Assembly (NCBI RefSeq): GCF_002161235.1
Contig: NZ_NFHE01000003.1
Location: 62,001-126,000 of the forward strand
Length of the DNA: 64,000 bases
Direction: 5' to 3'
DNA from: Pseudoflavonifractor sp. An85
Lineage (GTDB): Bacteria; Bacillota; Clostridia; Oscillospirales; Oscillospiraceae
The notes beneath the pieces were generated by a model. It searched no databases. It was not told the origin of the DNA and was given only the letters and a program-made list of their open reading frames with translations. This document shows, piece after piece, positions 27,294 through 35,280 of this stretch (positions are counted from its first letter, which is position 1; the number at the start of each line of letters is the position of its first letter). The position numbers were made by a program, and so were the translations under genes.

Positions 27294-27491
27294 TCTATTT
27301 TCCTCCCTACTTATAGTAATATTTTTGTATATTCTACCATTCTATTCTATGTATTTCAAGGTAATCTACCCAACATTCCATAGGATTTACAGGCTATCTT
27401 ATGCTGTGGCTTCTTTCTGAAACTCATAACCCCCCTCTATCCCGAAGGGAGCCAAAGCGGCCATGTCAAGCCCAAGTTCTCCCTTCCCCCC

Positions 27492-27556
27492 TGTGCAAAA
27501 ATTGTGCACATCTCCCCCCGCACCTCCTTGCTTTTCCTTCCTCCTTTGGCTATAAT
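27492..27556 (+). promoter_or_regulatory. Promoter and candidate operator of the iron-dependent dehydrogenase
   Basis: The 315-bp gap 27294-27608 holds a TATAAT at 27551-27556 with TTGCTT (27528-27533) 17 bp upstream, and just before it an imperfect 19-bp inverted repeat TGTGCA-N7-TGCACA (27492-27510). The repeat resembles, but does not match, a Rex operator. The left 150 bp of the gap is A+T-rich and shows nothing else. Confidence 0.5.
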
Positions 27557-27608
27557 CTACAATAGATGGGCTGGATTCAGCCGCATAACACGGAAAGGAA
27601 GATTCATT

Positions 27609-28757
27609 ATGGCAAGTCGCATTGTATTGAACACCATTTCCTATCACGGAAAAGGCGCTATTGAGAACATCGTCCCCGAACTCACCGCTCGTGGATACAA
27701 AAAGGCCTTTGTGTGCACCGACCCCGATCTGGTCAAGTTCGGCGTGGCCTCCAAGGTCACTGATCTGTTGGAAGCTGCCAACTTCCCTTACGCTCTGTAC
27801 AGCGACATCAAGGCCAACCCCACCATTGAGAACGTGCAGCACGGTGTGACTGCCTTCCAGGAGTCTGGGGCCGACTGTATCGTCACCATCGGCGGCGGCT
27901 CCAGCATGGACACCGCCAAGGCCATTGGTATCATCATCACCAACCCTGAGTTTGCCGACGTGCGCTCCCTGGAGGGTGTTGCCCCCACCAAGCACCACGC
28001 CGTGTTTACCATCGCCGTCCCCACCACCGCCGGTACGGCCGCTGAGGTCACCATCAACTACGTGATTACCGACGTAGAGAAGCGCCGCAAGTTCGTGTGC
28101 GTGGACACCAACGACATCCCCGAAGTGGCCGTGGTGGACCCCGACATGATGAGCAGCATGCCCCGCGGCCTCACCGCCGCCACCGGTATGGACGCCCTCA
28201 CCCACGCCATTGAGGGCTATATCACCAAGGGCCACTGCACCATTTCCGACATGTTCCACCTGGAGGCCATCCGCCTCATCAGCCGCCACCTGCGCGGGGC
28301 TGTGGAGAACACCGATGAGGGCCGGGAAGGCATGGCTCTGGGCCAGTACATCGCCGGCATGGGCTTTTCCAACGTGGGTCTGGGCATCGTTCACGCCATG
28401 GCTCACGGCCTGAGCGCCCTGTACGACACGCCCCACGGTGTGGCCTGTGCCATCATCCTGCCCACCGGTCTGGAGTACAACAAGCACGCCGCCGGTGATC
28501 GCTACCGCGCCGTGGGCGAGGCCATGGGCGTGGAGGGCATCAATCAGATGACCCAGGATGAGGCCGTGGACGCCACCATCGCTGCCGTCAAGAAGCTCAG
28601 CGCCGACGTGGGTATCCCCGCCGACCTGAAGGGCATCTTGAAGGAGGAAGACGTGCAGTTCCTGGCCGAGTCCGCCTTTGCCGACGCCTGCTGCCCCGGC
28701 AACCCCAAGGACACCAATGTGGATGAGATCGCCCAGCTGTATCGCTCCCTGATGTAA
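27609..28757 (+). CDS. Iron-containing alcohol dehydrogenase (group III)
   Basis: The 382-residue enzyme reduces aldehydes or ketones, or oxidises alcohols or diols, with NAD(P)H. It shows the NAD-binding GGGSSMDTAKAIGI motif, the family motif TTAGTAAEVT, and iron ligands in MDALTHAIEGY and VHAMAHGLSALYDTPHGVA (His residues). The length and opening resemble lactaldehyde reductase (FucO-like) and butanol dehydrogenase enzymes. AAAGGAAG precedes the ATG at 27609; a 35-residue upstream extension was rejected. Monocistronic, with a strong terminator. Confidence 0.93.
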   Translation: MASRIVLNTISYHGKGAIENIVPELTARGYKKAFVCTDPDLVKFGVASKVTDLLEAANFPYALYSDIKANPTIENVQHGVTAFQESGADCIVTIGGGSSMDTAKAIGIIITNPEFADVRSLEGVAPTKHHAVFTIAVPTTAGTAAEVTINYVITDVEKRRKFVCVDTNDIPEVAVVDPDMMSSMPRGLTAATGMDALTHAIEGYITKGHCTISDMFHLEAIRLISRHLRGAVENTDEGREGMALGQYIAGMGFSNVGLGIVHAMAHGLSALYDTPHGVACAIILPTGLEYNKHAAGDRYRAVGEAMGVEGINQMTQDEAVDATIAAVKKLSADVGIPADLKGILKEEDVQFLAESAFADACCPGNPKDTNVDEIAQLYRSLM

Positions 28758-28768
28758 TCACTTCGAGC

Positions 28769-28806
28769 AAAAAGCTCCGCAGGAAATATCCTGCGGAGCT
28801 TTTTAT
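28769..28806. terminator. Bidirectional intrinsic terminator
   Basis: A perfect stem (AAAAAGCTCCGCAGGA and complement) with flanking A and T runs lies at the convergence of the dehydrogenase and radical SAM genes; it reaches into the stop codon of the latter. Confidence 0.9.
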
Positions 28807-29675
28807 TTCATATTCCAGTCGGGGATGAACTTCTCCCCCACCGACTCCAACTCCTGTACATAGCCCTGAATCCCCAAGGCATCCATGTAGGTGCGGGCGG
28901 CTTTCAGCTCCGAGGCGCGAAGGGTGCGCTGCAACTCCGGAAACTGCTCCAGATTTCCACATGGAGTGTACTGGGCCATAAGAGAGAACAGCACTTCCCC
29001 AGGGGCAAACTGCTGGGACACCCAGTCCATCACCCGCTTGGCCTCACTGAGGCGTCCGGGTAGAATCAAATGGCGAATGACCACCCCTTTTTTCAAAAGG
29101 CCATCCTCCAACACCACCGGGCCCGTCTGGCGGAACATCTCCACAATGGCAGCCTTTGCGGTGGAAGGATAGTCCGGGGCAGCGGAGTACTTCTCAGCCA
29201 ACTCCTCCGTCACATATTTCAGGTCTGGGAGATATACATCCACCTTCCCGTCCAGGCTTTTTAAAATCTCCACCCGCTCGTAGCCACCGCTGTTCCACAC
29301 CACTGGCAGATGGCCAGGTATGGGGCGGGAGAGCACTCTTTGCAGCACATGGATGTACTGGGTGGGGGTGACCAGTTCGATGTTGTGGGCTCCCTCCCCA
29401 GCCAGCTTTTCAAACAGGGCGTACAGCTCATCCTCGGTCACATCCCTACCCTGGTTTTCGTGGCTGATAGGCCCGTTTTGGCAGAACACACACCCCAGGG
29501 TGCAACCGGAGAAAAACACCGTCCCCGCGCCTCGGGTGCCGGAAATGCAGGGCTCCTCCCAATGGTGCAATTCCGCCCGGGCCACACGGGCCACGCTGGG
29601 CAGGCGGCACCAGCCCTTTCCCATCTCCGGGGTGCGATCCGCCCCGCACTGGCGGGGACACAGATTGCAAATCAT
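28803..29675 (-). CDS. Radical SAM protein, PflX-like (COG1313 type)
   Basis: The 290-residue protein has the radical SAM cluster motif in FFSGCTLGCVFCQN (CxxxCxxC) at about residue 57 and an extra N-terminal cysteine group (CNLCPRQCGADR ... GWC). The body includes PDLKYVTEELAEKYSAAPDYP. This is the uncharacterised pyruvate-formate-lyase-activating-enzyme-like group rather than PflA itself, since no glycyl radical enzyme is nearby. It overlaps mutY by 4 bp, suggesting coupling. Substrate unknown. Confidence 0.88.
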   Translation of the reverse strand: MICNLCPRQCGADRTPEMGKGWCRLPSVARVARAELHHWEEPCISGTRGAGTVFFSGCTLGCVFCQNGPISHENQGRDVTEDELYALFEKLAGEGAHNIELVTPTQYIHVLQRVLSRPIPGHLPVVWNSGGYERVEILKSLDGKVDVYLPDLKYVTEELAEKYSAAPDYPSTAKAAIVEMFRQTGPVVLEDGLLKKGVVIRHLILPGRLSEAKRVMDWVSQQFAPGEVLFSLMAQYTPCGNLEQFPELQRTLRASELKAARTYMDALGIQGYVQELESVGEKFIPDWNMK

Positions 29676-30709
29676 CTCTGAATTTCCTCCTTCACCACGT
29701 CCAGCACTCCGGCAAAGGCGCTGGGCACAGCGTAAATCTCAGCAAGTTCCTGCCAGGTACACCACACCCAGCCCTTGGGCAGTGCGTCCTTCTCCAGGTG
29801 CACCACCTGGGCGGTGAGGTGCCACTCCACATGGGAGAAAATATGCCTGGCCACTCCGCCGAAATGTCCTTGGGGCATGTCCCATGTCCACTCCAGGGGC
29901 AGCTGGGTGCCTAACTCGTTGGGGAACTCCCACAGCCCCGCCAACAGCCCCTTGGAAGGACGCTGACGCAGAGCCACCCGCCCCTGGTGGAACAGCAGCC
30001 AAACTCTGCGCTCCTCCATGCGTCGGGGGCGTTTGGGTGCCTTCACCGGGATGCGGCTCCAGCTGTCCTGGGCGCGGGCCACGCAAAAGTCCCGGGCGGG
30101 ACAGCGGTGGCACTGGGGCGCGCCATTGGGCAGGCACACCGTGGCCCCCAGTTCCATCATGGCCTGGGTGAACTTGTCCGGAGCATGGAGAGGGATGATG
30201 GGCCGCAGCTGGTCGGCGATGGCGCGTTTGGTGGACTGGGCCAAGATGTCCCGCTCGTCCCCATTGATGCGGGTCACCACCCGGAGCACATTGCCGTCCA
30301 CCGCCGGGACGGGCTGGCCCAGGGCGATGGAGCAAATGGCCCCGGCGGTGTAGTCTCCCACCCCTTTCAAGGCGCGCACCTGGTCATACTGGGTGGGAAA
30401 CTCGCCGCCGTACTCCTCCATGATCTGGCGGGCGGCGGTCTGAAGGTTGCGGGCTCGACTGTAATAGCCCAACCCCTGCCACAGCTTCATCAAACGCCCT
30501 TCCTCCACCGAGGCCAGGGCCGCCACATCGGGCAGTTGCTCCATAAAGCGGGTGTAGTAGTCCAGCACCGCCGCCACACGGGTCTGCTGGAGCATGATTT
30601 CCGACACCCACACATGGTACGGGGTGGGGTCCTCTCGCCAGGGCAGAGTGCGGGCGTTGTCCCGGTACCACTCCAAAAGGGGGATGGGCAGTTGTTCCAA
30701 GGGCTGCAT
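29672..30709 (-). CDS. mutY: Adenine DNA glycosylase
   Basis: The 345-residue enzyme removes adenine mispaired with 8-oxoguanine. The helix-hairpin-helix with catalytic aspartate is LKGVGDYTAGAICSIALGQPVPAVDGNV, the N-terminal adenine pocket is VSEIMLQQTRVAAVLDYYTRFMEQLP, and four cysteines (C-x6-C-x2-C-x5-C: VCLPNGAPQCHRCPARDFC) bind the [4Fe-4S] cluster. The C-terminal Nudix-like domain for 8-oxoG recognition is present from about 230. The gene overlaps the downstream radical SAM gene by 4 bp. Confidence 0.96.
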   Translation of the reverse strand: MQPLEQLPIPLLEWYRDNARTLPWREDPTPYHVWVSEIMLQQTRVAAVLDYYTRFMEQLPDVAALASVEEGRLMKLWQGLGYYSRARNLQTAARQIMEEYGGEFPTQYDQVRALKGVGDYTAGAICSIALGQPVPAVDGNVLRVVTRINGDERDILAQSTKRAIADQLRPIIPLHAPDKFTQAMMELGATVCLPNGAPQCHRCPARDFCVARAQDSWSRIPVKAPKRPRRMEERRVWLLFHQGRVALRQRPSKGLLAGLWEFPNELGTQLPLEWTWDMPQGHFGGVARHIFSHVEWHLTAQVVHLEKDALPKGWVWCTWQELAEIYAVPSAFAGVLDVVKEEIQR

Positions 30710-30746
30710 GGGGATACCTCCAGGTCAAAAAATCCCCTTCAGTATA

Positions 30747-31400
30747 TCACACTTCCCCGTCTCCCCTCAAGCGTCTACACAGCTGGATAAATTGGGAAAA
30801 GATCACCTGTCCCACCTCTCCCATCCGCTCGGGGTGAAACTGCACCGTCCACAGAGGGAGGGTACGGTGCTCCATAGCCTCCACCACCCCGCCCTCCGAC
30901 CAGGCGGTGGCCACTAATCCACGCCCCACCTTGCCCACCCCTTGGTGGTGGTTGGAGTTGACGGCGCACACCTCCCCATACCACGCCCCCATCTGGGAGC
31001 AGCTTTTGGTACGCACTGGATGCCAGCAATCCCCTTGAGGTTGCTGGTGGAAGGGGGCCAGGGTGGGCTTTAGGTCTTGAATGAGGGTTCCCCCCGCCCA
31101 CACATTGACCACTTGATGCCCTCGGCAGATGCCCAAAATGGGACGATGGGCGGCGGCAAAGGCATCCAGAAGGGCCAGCTCCGCCCGGTCTCTGGCCTGA
31201 TCCACGTTGCGGGAGCCCCGGGGAAAACTGCGCCAAAACCGGGGGTGCATATCTCCGCCTCCCGCCAAAATGAGGCCGTCGTAACGCACATCCGGGTGGG
31301 GCAGATACACCGCGTCCCCCTGTCCCCCTGCCTGCTCCACCGCCTCCAAATACCGGGCGGCATCCCCACCCCCAGTGGAGATTAAAATGGATACCTTCAC
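30747..31400 (-). CDS. Peptidase C26 / class I glutamine amidotransferase-like (gamma-Glu-GABA hydrolase type)
   Basis: The 217-residue protein has the class I amidotransferase fold with nucleophile cysteine in ILGICRGHQVVNVWAGGTLIQDL and the partner His-Glu in WTVQFHPERM. GGRLxxxDxxxP-type beginning is VSILISTGGGDAARYLEAV with LILAGGGDMHPRFW. It starts at GTG (31400) with AAGGAGG upstream, overlapping the stop of the flippase gene. The family includes gamma-glutamyl-gamma-aminobutyrate hydrolase (PuuD); the actual substrate is uncertain. Confidence 0.88.
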   Translation of the reverse strand: MKVSILISTGGGDAARYLEAVEQAGGQGDAVYLPHPDVRYDGLILAGGGDMHPRFWRSFPRGSRNVDQARDRAELALLDAFAAAHRPILGICRGHQVVNVWAGGTLIQDLKPTLAPFHQQPQGDCWHPVRTKSCSQMGAWYGEVCAVNSNHHQGVGKVGRGLVATAWSEGGVVEAMEHRTLPLWTVQFHPERMGEVGQVIFSQFIQLCRRLRGDGEV

Positions 31401-32938
31401 GCGTGTTTCCTCCTTCCCCACAACCAGCCAAACACCGATAGGCCCTGCATTAGCAGCACCCCCACATACAACACAGCCCCCACTCCCAGACACACCCCGC
31501 AGGCCGTCCACACCCAGACTCCGGACCGGATCATGGTCTGAAACAGCAGGTTGCACCACACTCCGGTGAACACCGCCGACAACACCGGCCGGACAAACCA
31601 GGCAAACAGCCGCAGACGCAGCCCGGTGGCCTTCAAGATGGAGGCAAGGTTCAGCCCCATCCCCACCAGAGAGGAGAGAACAAAGCCCACCACAAAGCCC
31701 CGCAGCCCCCAGATGGCCACCGTGCCATAGGTAAAGCCCAGCTGCACCACGTCACTGGCAATGGCGTTTCTCGCCCCCTTGCTTTGAAGCCCCAAGCCGT
31801 TGAGCGCGCCCCCCAGCACCGACTGCACACAGGTCAGCAGGGTACCCACCGCCAACAGCAGCATGTACTGCCCTGCCTGGGGCTGCCCGAAGAGCAGACG
31901 GGCCACAGTTGGCCCCAGCACCACCAGCAATGCCATGGCTGGGGACATGAGCAACATGGTCACCGACATGATGCGGTTGAGAAGTCCCGCTGACGCTCCC
32001 CTGTCTCCTCGGGCGGTGCGCTGAGACAGGGCGGGTACCATGGTCAGACACATGGCCCCGATAAACCCGGTGGGCAGGCTCAATAGGGGCATGGTCATGC
32101 CGCACAGCACGCCGAAGGCGGACATGGCCTCCCCCGCCTCCATCCCTCCCTCCACCAGTTTAGCAGGGATGAGCACCGCATTGGCTGAGCCCAGCAGCGT
32201 ACCCAGCACGGAAGTAAGCCCCACGGGAATGACAATGGACCACAGGCTCTTTTCCTTCTGCCTCGTTCGTATCTGCCGTGTTTCACGTTCCCTTTGCGTA
32301 CGACGAAAGAGCACCACCAGAGTCACCGCCGAAAACACCTCGCAAATCACCATGCCCAGCACAATGAGCCCCACGGTGCGCTCCTGGTTCTGGGGCAGCA
32401 ACCAGATGAGAAGCCCCAACACCGCCCCGGTGCGGATAAGCTGCTCCATGGTCTCCACGGTGGCGGGAATTCGTACCCGTCCAGTGCCGTAAAAACAGTG
32501 CTTATGCAGGTTCTCCACTCCGGTGAGCAGCATACACGGCACCAGCAGCACCACCCCCAACCGGGTGCGGGCATCCCCCAGCAGGTAGACCGAAATGGGG
32601 TCAGAGCACCAAATCACCAACACCCCCAAGGGAATGGCCAGGAGAAAGAAGCTGCGCAGACCAGCCCCCAATACCCGCCCTACCCCCGCTTCATCCCCCA
32701 GGGCATGACAGCGGGCGGAACGGGTGGACACCGCCACCGTCAGCCCTACCGCAGTCACGGACATGAACATGGAGTACACCGGCATCACCAGTTGGTAAAG
32801 GCCCATGGTCTCTGCCCCAATGAGACGGGAGAGGACGAGGCGATAACAAAAGCCCACCAGTTGAGAAAACAGTCCGGTGGCAGTGAGAACCAGCGTTCCC
32901 GTCCACATGGCATTCAAAAGCAAATCCCCCTTCCTCAT
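31397..32938 (-). CDS. SpoVB-like MOP-superfamily lipid flippase / polysaccharide exporter
   Basis: The 513-residue protein has about 14 hydrophobic helices in the MATE/MOP plan, beginning LLLNAMWTGTLVLTATGLFSQLVGFCYRLVLSRLIG with the GAETMGLYQLVMPVYSM motif characteristic of stage V sporulation protein B and related oligosaccharide-lipid flippases. SpoVB works in spore cortex formation, and clostridia carry several paralogues, so the sporulation role is likely but not certain. It is followed, with a 4-bp overlap, by the C26 hydrolase. Confidence 0.85.
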   Translation of the reverse strand: MRKGDLLLNAMWTGTLVLTATGLFSQLVGFCYRLVLSRLIGAETMGLYQLVMPVYSMFMSVTAVGLTVAVSTRSARCHALGDEAGVGRVLGAGLRSFFLLAIPLGVLVIWCSDPISVYLLGDARTRLGVVLLVPCMLLTGVENLHKHCFYGTGRVRIPATVETMEQLIRTGAVLGLLIWLLPQNQERTVGLIVLGMVICEVFSAVTLVVLFRRTQRERETRQIRTRQKEKSLWSIVIPVGLTSVLGTLLGSANAVLIPAKLVEGGMEAGEAMSAFGVLCGMTMPLLSLPTGFIGAMCLTMVPALSQRTARGDRGASAGLLNRIMSVTMLLMSPAMALLVVLGPTVARLLFGQPQAGQYMLLLAVGTLLTCVQSVLGGALNGLGLQSKGARNAIASDVVQLGFTYGTVAIWGLRGFVVGFVLSSLVGMGLNLASILKATGLRLRLFAWFVRPVLSAVFTGVWCNLLFQTMIRSGVWVWTACGVCLGVGAVLYVGVLLMQGLSVFGWLWGRRKHA

Positions 32939-33025
32939 GGCATTGACATCCTATGAGAAAGGGGGATTTTTCATGTGAACTTTTTGCATTTTCGCCGCAT
33001 AGTATGACAAAAAGGGGGTAGCTGC

Positions 33026-33397
33026 ATGGACCAGCCCACCGGGCCAGACTGGAGTGTCAATTCCGACTTTTCCTTCCTGATAGCAGTTCTTGTAGCCGCC
33101 CTCATGGCTCTGCACACCCTGTGTCAGGCCGAGCGCGGACAGACCACCGGGTTTTATCTTCTGCGCTGCGGCGAGTCCGCCCTCACTCTGGGCAGCTCGG
33201 GATTCTTCCTCACCCAGGCCCTGAAAGGACTGAAAGAGGCAGACCCCGCAAACGCCCCCGAAATGTGCGCCGCGCAGTGGGAAGTGATGGCCGCCGGACT
33301 CATTTTGCTGGCCGCCCTCATCCAGTTTGAACTGATACAATACCGCAGGCGCACCGGACAACTGCCCGACGCGCCCACAGATCCCATTATTTCTTGA
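33026..33397 (+). CDS. Small membrane-anchored hypothetical protein (123 aa)
   Basis: AAGGGGG seven bases before the ATG supports translation. The protein has one hydrophobic helix near the N-terminus (FSFLIAVLVAALMALHTLC) and another near the C-terminus (VMAAGLILLAALIQFELI), with a polar middle that includes CQAERGQTTGFYLLRCGES. The 3' end overlaps the convergent Nudix gene by 11 bp. No family was recognised. Confidence 0.6.
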   Translation: MDQPTGPDWSVNSDFSFLIAVLVAALMALHTLCQAERGQTTGFYLLRCGESALTLGSSGFFLTQALKGLKEADPANAPEMCAAQWEVMAAGLILLAALIQFELIQYRRRTGQLPDAPTDPIIS

Positions 33398-33923
33398 GTC
33401 GTCCCGCTGCCCGCAGGATGGAAGCCACCGTCTTGCTGTCCTCCAGAGTGCCGTCAATGGCCATCTCCACCGCCTGGGACAGGGGCATCTTCACCCGCTC
33501 CAAAAACTCGTCCTCGTCCGGGTGCATCTCCCCGAAGGTCAGCCCCCGGGCCAGATACACATGCTGCAACTCATCGCAGAAACCGGGGGTGGGCAGCATC
33601 TCCCCCATGGAAATCCACTCTTTCGCCTCGGCGCCGATCTCCTCGCTCAATTCCCGCTTGGCTGCCTCAAAGGGGTCCTCGCCGTACTCCAGCTTGCCTG
33701 CGGGCACCTCCAGGAGCACCTTGGCATAGGGGTAGCGGTACTGCCGTACAAGATACACATTACCCTCATCGTCCACAGGCACCATAACCACAGCCCCGGG
33801 GTGGCGGATCACCTCACGCCAGGAAGTGCGCCCGTTGACCAGCTCCACCGTGTCATAATGGACCTTCAACAGCCCTCCGTCATACACCAGCTTGCTGGTG
33901 AGTGTCTTTTCCATCAGTTCCAT
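33387..33923 (-). CDS. Nudix hydrolase, ADP-ribose pyrophosphatase-like
   Basis: The 178-residue enzyme has an intact Nudix box (GKLEYGEDPFEAAKRELSEEIGA, fitting Gx5Ex7REuxEExGu) and upstream HPGAVVMVPVDDEGNVYLVRQYRYP, which is typical of ADP-sugar pyrophosphatases (NudF/YqkG). It would split ADP-ribose to AMP and ribose-5-phosphate. AAAGGAGG nine bases before the ATG at 33923 sets the start; a 13-residue upstream extension was rejected. Monocistronic. Confidence 0.93.
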   Translation of the reverse strand: MELMEKTLTSKLVYDGGLLKVHYDTVELVNGRTSWREVIRHPGAVVMVPVDDEGNVYLVRQYRYPYAKVLLEVPAGKLEYGEDPFEAAKRELSEEIGAEAKEWISMGEMLPTPGFCDELQHVYLARGLTFGEMHPDEDEFLERVKMPLSQAVEMAIDGTLEDSKTVASILRAAGRLKK

Positions 33924-34041
33924 ACCACAAAGCCTCCTTTGTCGTTTCCCTGAGTATAGCACACTTTTCTCCCCATTGCCATAGGAGGGAAAAACTTGTA
34001 TAATGACTTTATCACACTAGAGAAGCAATGAGGTGACTACC

Positions 34042-35235
34042 ATGGAACTCTCCCATGTTTCCATCAAACTATCCACGCTGTCTGCATATCGGGATTTGTT
34101 GGACCGGCCCGTCATGGTGACGTTGTCCCAGCTGACCCAGGCATTGCAAGAAAAAGACGGGCTGACAGCTGTCAACGCATACTGTCAGCTGTTTTCCCAG
34201 CTACACCAGGAGGGCTGTTCCAGCCTGGGGGAGTGGCTGTACCAGGCTATGCGCTGGTCCGAAGGCCCCTACCCCACCGCCGTCGCCCGGGGAGACTGTC
34301 CCCCCCATTTGGAGCGAGCCGCCCAGGAGGACATCTCCACCCTTCAGCAGCTGGCGGATATCCCCTGTGACACCTGGGTCATGTCCATCCATTTTGCGCT
34401 CTCCCCCCAGACGAACCAAATCCTACCTTCCCTTCCCCGCTGGCCCCAGGAGGCCTCCTTTGACTTTGCAGATTTGAGCCGCGCTTACCGCCAGGAGGGC
34501 ATCGGCCTGCTGGCCCGGTACAAAGCCTTTGTATGGGAGGACGGCTCCCTCATCCCCGTGGCCAACCCCGACTGTCCCACGGGTGAGCAGCTGCTGGGAT
34601 ACGACCGCCACCGGGATCAGGTGGTGCAAAACACCCGGGCTCTGCTGGCTGGCAAATACGTCAACAACGTGCTGCTCTACGGCGAGAGCGGCACCGGAAA
34701 GTCCGCCACCGTCAAGCACCTGCTCACCCTGCCTGGAATGGAGCCGCTGCGGCTCATCGAGGCGGACAAGGAGAACCTGTCCGGCCTTCCCGCTCTCATC
34801 CGCTCTTTGGAAGGCCATCCTTTGAAGTTTATCATCTTCATTGACGACCTCACCTTCGACCGGGATGACCCCACCTACTCGGTGCTGAAAACCATCCTGG
34901 AGGGCGGCGTGGAACGTCGGCCCCAAAATGTGGCGGTATACGCCACCTCCAACCGCCGCCACCTGGTGCGGCAAACCATTTCGGAGCGAGCCGGGGACGA
35001 GATGGACCGCAACGAGACCATCCGGGAGAAAACCTCCCTGGCCGACCGCTTCGGCATCCGCATCCTTTACGAAGGGCTGCGCCGGGACGAGTATCTGGCC
35101 CTGGTGGACCAGCTGGCCGCACAGCAGGGGTGCACCTTGCCCCCTGAGCAACTCCATCAGCAGGCCATTGCCTGGGAACGGCATCACGGCTCCACTACGC
35201 CCCGCACAGCACTGCAATTTGTGCTGTCCCTGTAA
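34042..35235 (+). CDS. DUF815-type AAA+ ATPase
   Basis: The 397-residue protein has an N-terminal helical part of about 190 residues and then a AAA+ core: LLYGESGTGKSATVKHLL (Walker A), FIIFIDDLTFDRDDPTYSVLKTILEGG (Walker B) and ATSNRRHLVRQTISER, with DRFGIRILYEGLRRDEYLALVDQLA. This is the DUF815 family, related to replication-type AAA+ ATPases, widespread and without a defined role. GAGGTGA lies just upstream of the ATG. Monocistronic. Confidence 0.9.
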   Translation: MELSHVSIKLSTLSAYRDLLDRPVMVTLSQLTQALQEKDGLTAVNAYCQLFSQLHQEGCSSLGEWLYQAMRWSEGPYPTAVARGDCPPHLERAAQEDISTLQQLADIPCDTWVMSIHFALSPQTNQILPSLPRWPQEASFDFADLSRAYRQEGIGLLARYKAFVWEDGSLIPVANPDCPTGEQLLGYDRHRDQVVQNTRALLAGKYVNNVLLYGESGTGKSATVKHLLTLPGMEPLRLIEADKENLSGLPALIRSLEGHPLKFIIFIDDLTFDRDDPTYSVLKTILEGGVERRPQNVAVYATSNRRHLVRQTISERAGDEMDRNETIREKTSLADRFGIRILYEGLRRDEYLALVDQLAAQQGCTLPPEQLHQQAIAWERHHGSTTPRTALQFVLSL

Positions 35236-35241
35236 GAATCA

Positions 35242-35280
35242 ACACCCCCACAACCGGTTGCCCGGTTGTGGGGGTGTTTC
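35242..35280. terminator. Bidirectional intrinsic terminator
   Basis: A 16-bp stem (ACACCCCCACAACCGG and complement, 4-nt loop) ends both the DUF815 gene and the convergent GTPase-NYN gene. Confidence 0.85.

Noticed and set aside
32951-33457. 168-codon minus-strand frame across the small membrane gene
   Set aside because: The plus-strand 123-aa gene has the better ribosome binding site and hydrophobic helices; the minus frame also overlaps the Nudix gene.
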